Positions 5,603 through 12,266 of a stretch of 16,016 bases of DNA are shown here, piece by piece (within the stretch, counting starts at the first letter, position 1; the number at the start of each line of letters is the position of its first letter). Both the position numbers and the translations under genes were made by a program. The stretch covers positions 1-16,016 of the forward strand of contig JAHBAQ020000064.1 of NCBI GenBank assembly GCA_018500045.2, written 5' to 3'. This DNA comes from Candidatus Shapirobacteria bacterium (GTDB taxonomy: Bacteria; Patescibacteriota; Microgenomatia; UBA12405). The notes beneath the pieces are model-generated. The model worked only from the letters and a program-made list of their open reading frames with translations, did no database searches and had not been told where the DNA came from.

Positions 5603-6280
5603 CTAAGGAACACATTTAAATAAAGAATTGGACGGATGAGTGAACAAGAAGGTCGACACAGGATTACCACTAGAGTCAAAATCAGTATCCTCAGCATCCA
5701 CTAATGCTGTTGGCACACCAGTAGTTTGATCAGCCGACAATTTCTTCAAATTATTAGATTTAGTTCTGTTTGATTTTGCTTTTGGAATATAACAAACATA
5801 AATAGAATTATGGTTAGTTGCATCCTGCTTTACCAAAAACAACAAATTATTTATATTATAACCAGTTGCTCCTGTTGTCTTACCATATCCTTTTTGTAAG
5901 AACGAATCCTTTAGTTCATCACTACCTATTAAAGTACCTGCCTGATCATACGAGCTACAAGCAGTTCCAGTCGTCACCCCACTGGTGGCTGATGTTCCAC
6001 ACAAACCAAAACCAACTTGATTACTAAGCGCATAAAACTCATCATCAGACAAAATTGTTGAGTCAATTACCATCCACGGATAAGCTGAAGCATTAGTGTA
6101 ATAACGTTCATAAGAATTCAAAACTTCACCAGCATCATTGGCTGTAGTTGAATCAGTTGCTTTATTCCTTTGTTCTACTGGGTTGATAGTTGCCAACACA
6201 CCTACCGACAAAATCGCAATCAAAGCGATAACAATTAACAACTCCACCAGAGTAAAACCTTTTTCTCTAAATTTTTTCAT
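5603..6280 (-). CDS. Type IV prepilin, probable major pilin
   Basis: The 225-residue protein has an eight-residue leader, MKKFREKG, then FTLVELLIVIALIAILSVGVLATINPVEQRNKATDSTTANDAGEVLNSYERYYT, a textbook pilin helix with Glu at mature position 5. The head is rich in Ser, Thr, Gly and Asn and has four or five cysteines, including one three residues from the C-terminus (FKCVP), consistent with a C-terminal disulfide loop. It lies directly after pilC and is followed by a strong terminator, apart from the nine clustered pilin-like genes. That position, plus the surface-like composition of the head, makes it the best candidate for the main fibre subunit. This is an inference; expression data would decide. 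No convincing Shine-Dalgarno site precedes it. Confidence 0.9.
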   Translation of the reverse strand: MKKFREKGFTLVELLIVIALIAILSVGVLATINPVEQRNKATDSTTANDAGEVLNSYERYYTNASAYPWMVIDSTILSDDEFYALSNQVGFGLCGTSATSGVTTGTACSSYDQAGTLIGSDELKDSFLQKGYGKTTGATGYNINNLLFLVKQDATNHNSIYVCYIPKAKSNRTKSNNLKKLSADQTTGVPTALVDAEDTDFDSSGNPVSTFLFTHPSNSLFKCVP

Positions 6281-6323
6281 TGTTTTTTAAAAATATTAAC
6301 TTCCTTAGAATCATTATTTACCA

Positions 6324-7532
6324 CTAAAATTGTGATGTCAAGTTGTAAATTGGCATTACTACCGCTACCATCAAAAAAGCCACTCCTAAACCAAGCACAA
6401 TCATAATTAGTGGCTCAATTGCTGATGTCAACGATTTAACTGATTGTTCTGCCTCAGCTGAAAAATAATCAGCCACTTTTAACAGAACCTCATCTAATTT
6501 ACCGGTTGCTTCACCCGTCGCCACCATCTGATTAACAATTATTGGAAAAACAGCAGTTTCTTCAAAAGAATTAGCGATAGGAAATCCTTTTTGGACCCTC
6601 TCGGCAATCTGTTGATATGAATTAAAAAACAACCTATTACCAGCCACGTTTGAAACTATTCTTAAAGCTTCCACCAAAGGAATGCCCGCCGATAAAAGCA
6701 TTGACAAAGTTCTAATAGTTGTGGCTAATATATTTTTCTGCATCAAATCACCCATAATTGGAATCTTTAGTTTTATCGTGTCCCATTTCAATTTAAAAAC
6801 TAAATTTGTATTACCCACCTTAAACACAGAAAAAATTCCAGCAAAAGCAAAAACAAAAAGATACCAAAACTTATTAACAAAACCTGAAAGAGAAAGTAAA
6901 AACTTCGTTGACGCCGGCATTTCTGATCCAAAATCACTATATAAACTCAATAATTTCGGGATGACAAAAATAATCATAATAATAATCACCGCTATCATTC
7001 CAATAACCACAATCACTGGATAAATCATTGCTCCCTTAACCTTCCCTTGAAAATCATTTTGTTTTTCCAAAGTATCAGCCAATTTAGTCATCACCTCATC
7101 CAACACTCCCGCCTCTTCACCAGCATCTACTGAAGCAATATAAGCCTCACCAAAATATTTTTTATACTTTTCCAAACCATCAGCTAAACTTTTACCTCCC
7201 TGCACCATACTCAATGTATTGTCTAAAATCTCATACATCATACCGTTTTTCGTTGTCTGGTCTTTCAGTAAAGACAATGAATCAGTTAAAGGTAAACCAG
7301 AATTCATCATTGTTGATAATTGCCTTGTAAAAGTGGAAATTTGTTTTAGGCTTATCCTCGTAAAAACATTTTTATAAACTTCAGTAAACCAAGTTTGTCG
7401 CATTTCACTTATAAATACCGGCACCAAACCGCTCTCTTTGACTGAACTTAATACTTCAGCTTTATCATGATAATCCACAATCCCTTTCACCAATTTTCCG
7501 TTCCAGTCTCTCGCTTTATAAGAAAATTTCAT
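6324..7532 (-). CDS. pilC: Type IV pilus inner-membrane platform protein PilC
   Basis: The 402-residue protein has the usual PilC/GspF length and plan: an N-terminal cytoplasmic part (MKFSYKARDWNGKLVKGIVD), then two repeated T2SSF domains. The repeats show matching motifs, DAGEEAGVLDEVMTKLADTLE at 137-157 and ATGEATGKLDEVLLKVADYF at 338-357. Membrane segments are visible at about 168-191, 222-238 and 373-395. PilC links the cytoplasmic ATPases to pilin subunits in the membrane and is thought to rotate during assembly. The gene starts seven bases after the pilT stop, so the two are surely co-transcribed. No missing motif is seen. Confidence 0.97.
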   Translation of the reverse strand: MKFSYKARDWNGKLVKGIVDYHDKAEVLSSVKESGLVPVFISEMRQTWFTEVYKNVFTRISLKQISTFTRQLSTMMNSGLPLTDSLSLLKDQTTKNGMMYEILDNTLSMVQGGKSLADGLEKYKKYFGEAYIASVDAGEEAGVLDEVMTKLADTLEKQNDFQGKVKGAMIYPVIVVIGMIAVIIIMIIFVIPKLLSLYSDFGSEMPASTKFLLSLSGFVNKFWYLFVFAFAGIFSVFKVGNTNLVFKLKWDTIKLKIPIMGDLMQKNILATTIRTLSMLLSAGIPLVEALRIVSNVAGNRLFFNSYQQIAERVQKGFPIANSFEETAVFPIIVNQMVATGEATGKLDEVLLKVADYFSAEAEQSVKSLTSAIEPLIMIVLGLGVAFLMVAVVMPIYNLTSQF

Positions 7533-7539
7533 AATAATT

Positions 7540-8604
7540 TTATCTTCTTAATTTCGTTTGGAAATCAACTACATTATTAACATAATTCAAGGCTACTTCT
7601 TCAGCCACAATCTTATTCTTAACCAAATAAGCCAAAGATGTGTCCATTGTTACCATTCCCAAACCGGCACTGGTTTGGATTACATTATCCAGCATAAAAG
7701 TTTTACCTTCTCTGATTATATTTCTTACTGCCGAATTTACCATCAAAATTTCAAAAGCTGGTACTCTGCCTCCAGTAATTGCTGGCAACAAACGCTGAGA
7801 AATTACCCCAGTTAATACAGAAGCCAATTGAATTTTTACTTGTTCTTTTGACTCGTCAGAAAACACATCGATAATTCTATCAATTGTTTGAGATGCAGAA
7901 TTAGTATGTAATACAGAAAACACTAAATGACCTGTCTCTGCGATGGTCAGTGCCGATTGAATCGACTCCAAGTCACGCATTTCACCCACAAACACCACGT
8001 TCGGATCTTGACGTAAACAAGACCGCAAGGCCATTTTGAAATCATTAGTATCACCACCTAATTCCCTTTGGGAAATGATGGACTTTTCTGCTTTAAGTAC
8101 ATATTCCACCGGATCTTCAATCGTCACAATATGAGCATTTTTTGTTTTGTTAATCTCATTAAGTATTGACGCGATAGTTGTTGATTTACCATGTCCTGTT
8201 GGACCAGTCACCAACACAAAACCTTGTTTATAATCAAAAAAAGTTTTCAACACTTCAGGTAAATGAAGTTCATCAAAAGAGGGGATTGCTTGAGAGATAA
8301 TTCTCAAAGCACAAGCCATAGTGTCTTTCTGCCAATATACATTGGCTCTAAATCTCGCTTCGATAGCATCGAATGAAAAATCCAGCTCCCGGCTTTCGTC
8401 AACAAACTCCTTTTGTTTTTCAGTCAAAAGAGACAATATCATCTCGTCTGTTAATTTATCGTCTACCGTCGTCCAATTCGGAGCCGTCATTAACTCTCCA
8501 TCTATCCTAATTTTTGGTGGTACTCCGTGCATCAAATGAATATCCGAAGCTTTATTAGCCAAAGCCAAAGTCAACAATTCTTGTAATTTTGTATGCATCT
8601 GCAT
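7540..8604 (-). CDS. pilT: Type IV pilus twitching ATPase PilT
   Basis: The 354-residue protein matches PilT in length and motifs. The N-terminus (LTLALANKASDIHLMHGVPPKIRIDGEL) is the PilT/GspE fold. Walker A is GPTGHGKST at 134-142, the Asp box is TIEDPVEY at 161-168, Walker B is NVVFVGEMRD around 202-211, and the His box is GHLVFSVLHTN at 225-235. It lacks the MshEN domain and tetracysteine zinc motif seen in the neighbouring PilB, which fits a retraction ATPase. PilT hexamers power pilus depolymerisation at the platform. An ATG two codons downstream is an alternative start. The gene sits between pilB and pilC with gaps of 32 and 7 bases. Confidence 0.97.
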   Translation of the reverse strand: MQMHTKLQELLTLALANKASDIHLMHGVPPKIRIDGELMTAPNWTTVDDKLTDEMILSLLTEKQKEFVDESRELDFSFDAIEARFRANVYWQKDTMACALRIISQAIPSFDELHLPEVLKTFFDYKQGFVLVTGPTGHGKSTTIASILNEINKTKNAHIVTIEDPVEYVLKAEKSIISQRELGGDTNDFKMALRSCLRQDPNVVFVGEMRDLESIQSALTIAETGHLVFSVLHTNSASQTIDRIIDVFSDESKEQVKIQLASVLTGVISQRLLPAITGGRVPAFEILMVNSAVRNIIREGKTFMLDNVIQTSAGLGMVTMDTSLAYLVKNKIVAEEVALNYVNNVVDFQTKLRR

Positions 8605-8615
8605 TGTTTTTGTTT

Positions 8616-8640
8616 TACTAATTACTAATTTACTAATTAA
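8616..8640. repeat. AT-rich ACTAATT repeat between pilB and pilT
   Basis: Three near-tandem copies of ACTAATT fill the 32-base spacer and run into the pilB stop codon. Eleven of twelve bases match, in inverse orientation, a repeat just before the tRNA gene at 14906-14938. No function is evident. Confidence 0.5.
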
Positions 8641-10376
8641 TATTGCGCCACTCTCACCACCTCGTCCATAGTAGTGACCCCTTCCAAAACTTTAACATAA
8701 CCATCTTGCTTCATTGTTAACATTCCTTCTTCCATTGCTTGCTTTTGAATTTCCGAAGCAGCTGCTTTTTCAATAATTAATTTTGATATTTTTTCCGAAA
8801 TAGGCATTACCTCGTAAATAGCAACTCTTCCCATATAACCAGTATTGTTGCATTTTTCACACCCGGTTATTTTAGGTAGCATTAATTTCTTACCTTCCTT
8901 TTTATATTTATCTTCAATCAACCCATATATTGGACCCAAAGTTGTTTTGATTTCTTTTTCCTCATCTGCAGTCATTTCTCGCTCGCCAATACAATCTTTA
9001 CATACTCTTCTCAACACCCGCTGACCCACCACACAATTCAAAGAAGAAACCAACAAAAACGGTTCAGCTCCCATATCCAACAACCGCGGTGGCACACCAG
9101 ATGCATCGTTTGTATGTAAAGTCGAAAACACTAAATGACCGGTTAAAGCTGCATTAATTGCTAAATCTGCTGTTTCTGCATCACGGACTTCTCCCACCAT
9201 TATCACATTTGGATCTTGACGCAAAAAAGATCTTAAAGCTGAAGCAAAAGTTAAACCTGCTTGTACGTTTACTTGAACTTGATTTACTCCCTTCATTTGA
9301 TATTCCACCGGATCTTCAATCGTCACCACATTTACTTTTGTTGTTGAAACTACATCAAGGACAGAATATAAAGTTGTTGTCTTACCCGAACCAGTCGGAC
9401 CACAAACAATAATAATTCCGTGGGGTCTTTGAATTGAATTCATTAAATTCTTCAGTGCCAAACCTCTCAAACCCAAATCTGGTAATGTCGGTACTTTTTG
9501 GGACTTTTTTAGTAAACGCATCACCACCTTTTCACCATAAGTTGTTGGCAAAGTTGATACCCGCAAATCGACATCATTACCATCAGCTGAAAAGAAAAAC
9601 CTTCCGTCTTGAGGAACTCTTTTTTCATCTATTTTTAGGTCGGATAGAATTTTAATTCTGGAAACTACTGCATCTTGAACATTCCTGGGCAATAAATATT
9701 TTTCCTGCAAAATGCCATCGATTCTATATCTAATTCTTACATTGTCTTCCTGCGGTTCTATATGAACATCAGATGCTCTGGATTTTATAGCATACTCTAA
9801 AATAGTAGAAACTATTTTAGCCACAGGCGCTTCAACTGCTACTTTTTCCTGGGCCTTCTTCATTTCCATCTCATCAGTTCGCCGCTCATCCAAAGCCTTG
9901 TTTACCTCAGACGTAATACTCTTCTCCCTAATATATTTCTCTTTAATAAAATTCTCTACCTGCTTTTGGGTTGACATTGAGGCATTTATCTTTAAGTTAG
10001 TTTTCTTTTCCAAAAACTCTAAAGTCTCCAGATCCAACGGATTCACCATCGTCACAAACAAAACTTTGGTTTTAGTATCCAATTTATACGGAACTATATT
10101 GTACTTCTGAGCCACACTCTCTGGCACCAAACTTAACGCTTCCGGAGAAAAAGCTGTATTTTCTAAATCAACAAAAGGAACTTTTAAAAATTTCGCCTTA
10201 GATTTAACTAAATCATCATCAGACACTAATCTCATTGATTTAATTATTTCTTCCTCTGGTTCACCGGTCTTCAATTGGCGTAAATTAATCTCTTCAAAAA
10301 CATCATCTTTAATCAAACCTTCATCCTTCAAAACCTCTCGCAAATTTTTATAGGTTTTTGAGTTAAAATTATCCAT
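8637..10376 (-). CDS. pilB: Type IV pilus assembly ATPase PilB
   Basis: The 579-residue protein is a full-length PilB/GspE ATPase. An N-terminal MshEN-type domain (about 7-145) precedes the N2 domain and the core. Walker A is GPTGSGKTT at 326-334, the Asp box TIEDPVEY at 352-359, Walker B VIMVGEVRD at 391-399 and the His box GHLVFSTLHTND at 413-424. The tetracysteine zinc motif typical of PilB is complete: Cys459, Cys462, Cys506 and Cys509. I chose the ATG at 10374-10376 because it gives MDNFNSKTYKNLREVL, a normal start, with GGATG seven bases upstream; a longer frame beginning at TTG (10412) adds an unlikely leader. It is the first gene of the pilus operon, divergent from the clamp-loader gene. 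It powers pilus extension. Confidence 0.97.
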   Translation of the reverse strand: MDNFNSKTYKNLREVLKDEGLIKDDVFEEINLRQLKTGEPEEEIIKSMRLVSDDDLVKSKAKFLKVPFVDLENTAFSPEALSLVPESVAQKYNIVPYKLDTKTKVLFVTMVNPLDLETLEFLEKKTNLKINASMSTQKQVENFIKEKYIREKSITSEVNKALDERRTDEMEMKKAQEKVAVEAPVAKIVSTILEYAIKSRASDVHIEPQEDNVRIRYRIDGILQEKYLLPRNVQDAVVSRIKILSDLKIDEKRVPQDGRFFFSADGNDVDLRVSTLPTTYGEKVVMRLLKKSQKVPTLPDLGLRGLALKNLMNSIQRPHGIIIVCGPTGSGKTTTLYSVLDVVSTTKVNVVTIEDPVEYQMKGVNQVQVNVQAGLTFASALRSFLRQDPNVIMVGEVRDAETADLAINAALTGHLVFSTLHTNDASGVPPRLLDMGAEPFLLVSSLNCVVGQRVLRRVCKDCIGEREMTADEEKEIKTTLGPIYGLIEDKYKKEGKKLMLPKITGCEKCNNTGYMGRVAIYEVMPISEKISKLIIEKAAASEIQKQAMEEGMLTMKQDGYVKVLEGVTTMDEVVRVAQY

Positions 10377-10388
10377 AATACTACATCC

Positions 10389-10417
10389 ATAGTACATTTT
10401 TTTAAACATCAAATCAA
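10389..10417 (-). promoter_or_regulatory. Candidate promoter of the pilus operon
   Basis: In the short divergent region the minus strand reads TTGATT (10417-10412), 17 bases, then TACTAT (10394-10389), each matching four of six consensus bases. The -10 ends 12 bases before the chosen pilB ATG. The predicted transcript start would fall near or after the GGATG ribosome-binding candidate, so one of the two calls may be wrong. Confidence 0.3.
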
Positions 10418-10422
10418 TTAAA

Positions 10423-11064
10423 ATGAATATCTTTCCTTCGACCTTAATCAGTTCTTCAAATCTGACCCTAATTGACCAAAAAATTAATCAAATCTGTGAA
10501 TTTTTAAATAATCAAATTAGCAATAATAATCCGGATATTTTCATTATTAATCAACAAACCGGTTGGACTATAGAATTAGTCAGACAAATCAAAAATTTTA
10601 TCTCCAAAAAACCTTTTAACCACACCAATAAAATTATCATTATCTACGAAGCCCACCAATTAAATACTGAATCTCAAAACGCCCTCCTCAAAACCCTCGA
10701 AGACCCCGGAGACAATAATTATCTAATCATTACCACTTCTAAACCAGCCAAACTCCTCCCGACAATTATTTCTCGTTGCCAAACTATAAAAATAAAAAAT
10801 GAACTTAATCAGTGTCAAACCAAAGATTGTCTGGTTTTTTCTCACAATATTAAAAAGGATCTAGCTTTAAGCGAAACTCTATCTAAAGATAAAACCCAAG
10901 TCCTACCTCTCCTCGAAAATCAACTTCAAATTTACCACTCTCTAATAACAACTAATCCCTCAGCTCAAAATTCCAAAATAATTCAAAAGATTCTCAAAAC
11001 CATTCAAATGATCGAATCCAACGTCGATCCCAAATCCGCCCTCGATTTTCTGTTTCTATCCTAA
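10423..11064 (+). CDS. holB: DNA polymerase III delta'-like clamp-loader subunit (HolB family)
   Basis: The 213-residue protein shows the conserved core of clamp-loader AAA+ subunits: KPFNHTNKIIIIYEAHQLNTESQNALLKTLEDP (63-95), a sensor-1-like LIITTS (101-106) and LLPTIISRCQ (111-120) with the SRC arginine-finger motif. The ATP-binding Walker A is absent, as in many delta' proteins, and the protein is shorter than usual (about 300 residues), with a short N-terminus and little C-terminal collar domain. It probably helps load the sliding clamp at replication forks. It is the first plus-strand gene, divergent from pilB with 46 bases between the two starts, and has no Shine-Dalgarno site. Assignment to HolB rather than a shortened DnaX-like protein is likely but not certain. 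Confidence 0.8.
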   Translation: MNIFPSTLISSSNLTLIDQKINQICEFLNNQISNNNPDIFIINQQTGWTIELVRQIKNFISKKPFNHTNKIIIIYEAHQLNTESQNALLKTLEDPGDNNYLIITTSKPAKLLPTIISRCQTIKIKNELNQCQTKDCLVFSHNIKKDLALSETLSKDKTQVLPLLENQLQIYHSLITTNPSAQNSKIIQKILKTIQMIESNVDPKSALDFLFLS

Positions 11065-11115
11065 CTGACAGGCTAGTTTATTTCCGCATTTTCCCCTTAT
11101 CGTTTTGTTAAAAAA

Positions 11116-11124
11116 TGATATAAT
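11116..11124 (+). promoter_or_regulatory. Extended -10 promoter of the Fic gene
   Basis: TGATATAAT is a full extended -10 element (TGn followed by consensus TATAAT), ending ten bases before the ATG at 11135. No good -35 hexamer is seen, which extended -10 promoters often lack. The expected transcript start near 11131 would leave only about four untranslated bases. Confidence 0.65.
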
Positions 11125-11134
11125 TTCCCAGAGT

Positions 11135-12259
11135 ATGTTTTCTCCCGTTTTCTCAATCAATAATCAAATCCTTAAAAACATCGGCACCATCGAGGCGGCC
11201 AAAGCTATTATTGATGAAGCCCCTTTAATTCCTGCCTACGAAAAACAATTTCAACAGGAAGCTATTGTTAGAACCGTTCATTATGGTACCCGTATCGAAG
11301 GTAACGATCTCACTTTTCAAGAAGTTGCCCGACTTGTTGAAGGTCATCAAGTTACTGCCGCCGAACGCGATATTCAGGAAGTCATCAACTACCGCAATGT
11401 TATGGCTTATCTCGAAGAACTCTGGTCTCTTTATGACGCTGGTATGCCACTCCCCGAAGAAAAGAAAGACATTAACGATAAACACCGACCATTTTTTTAC
11501 AGTGAAACCATTGTTAAAAGAATTCACGAACTTACTACCGCTAAAATTATTCCCGAAGCTGAAGTTGGCAAATATCGTCATCAACAAGTAGTTTTAAAAA
11601 ATACTCGTACCGGCGAAATTGCTCACCGACCACCTCCAGCTATCGAAGTTCCGTATCTTATGGCTGATCTTATTGACTGGCTCAACAGTTCTGAGTCTCA
11701 AGATATTCATCCGACTATCAAATCAGCAGTTTGTCAGTATATTTTAGTCGCCATTCACCCCTTTATCGAAGGTAACGGCCGTGTTTCTCGGGCTTTTGCT
11801 ATGTTGCCCTTGTATGCCCAAGGTTACGACATTCGTCGTTTATTTTCTATGGAAGAGTATTTCGATCGCAACGCCGAAGATTATTACAACACCATTCAAA
11901 ACACTCATATTTTATCTTCCGACATTTTTAAGCGCGACTTAACCAAATGGGTTGAATATTTTACTCAAGCCCTTTCTATTGAATTATCTCGAGTCAAAGA
12001 AAAAGTCCAATCGCTTTCCCGCGATATCAAACTCAAGCAAAAACTTGGCGGCAAACAAATTCATCTCACCGAAAGACAAATTAAGTTAGTCGAATATATG
12101 CAACAATTCGGCGGTCTTCGTATGCCTGATGCTCAACAACTTTTACCTATGGTTTCCGACGATACTATTTGGCGCGATCTCAAAAAACTGGTTGATAGTG
12201 GCGCCGTCGAAAAACGCGGTTCTACCAAAGGTGCCTACTATTGTTTAGTGAACATCTAG
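11135..12259 (+). CDS. Fic-family protein with C-terminal winged helix
   Basis: The 374-residue protein carries the complete Fic active-site motif HPFIEGNGRVSR at 208-219, with catalytic His208. Fic enzymes usually transfer AMP from ATP to a hydroxyl side chain of a target protein. An N-terminal Fic_N-type helix has GTRIEGN at 51-57, the place of the inhibitory (S/T)xxxE(G/N) motif; Glu55 is present, but Gly51 stands where Ser or Thr is usual. Residues about 310-374 (LTERQIKLVEYM, then DDTIWRDLKKLVDSGAVEKRGSTKGAYY) look like a DNA-binding winged helix. I chose the ATG at 11135; a TTG frame from 11105 would include the promoter. ligA follows after seven bases, so the two are probably co-transcribed. 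The target is unknown. Confidence 0.93.
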   Translation: MFSPVFSINNQILKNIGTIEAAKAIIDEAPLIPAYEKQFQQEAIVRTVHYGTRIEGNDLTFQEVARLVEGHQVTAAERDIQEVINYRNVMAYLEELWSLYDAGMPLPEEKKDINDKHRPFFYSETIVKRIHELTTAKIIPEAEVGKYRHQQVVLKNTRTGEIAHRPPPAIEVPYLMADLIDWLNSSESQDIHPTIKSAVCQYILVAIHPFIEGNGRVSRAFAMLPLYAQGYDIRRLFSMEEYFDRNAEDYYNTIQNTHILSSDIFKRDLTKWVEYFTQALSIELSRVKEKVQSLSRDIKLKQKLGGKQIHLTERQIKLVEYMQQFGGLRMPDAQQLLPMVSDDTIWRDLKKLVDSGAVEKRGSTKGAYYCLVNI

Positions 12260-12266
12260 TCCTCTT

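Noticed and set aside
178..10376. Type II secretion system instead of a type IV pilus
   Set aside because: PilT is present and no secretin, GspL, GspM or GspK gene is seen; the PilB, PilT, PilC and pilin order fits a pilus.
10377..10412. Extended PilB start at a TTG codon
   Set aside because: It adds an unlikely leader, covers the divergent promoter region, and the ATG at 10376 has a GGATG site at good distance.
11105..11134. Extended Fic start at a TTG codon
   Set aside because: The extension spans the consensus extended -10 element and lacks similarity to the Fic N-terminus.
11225..11591. Overlapping open frames on both strands inside the Fic gene
   Set aside because: They are shadows of a clearly coding frame with an intact active-site motif, and they show no recognisable motifs.
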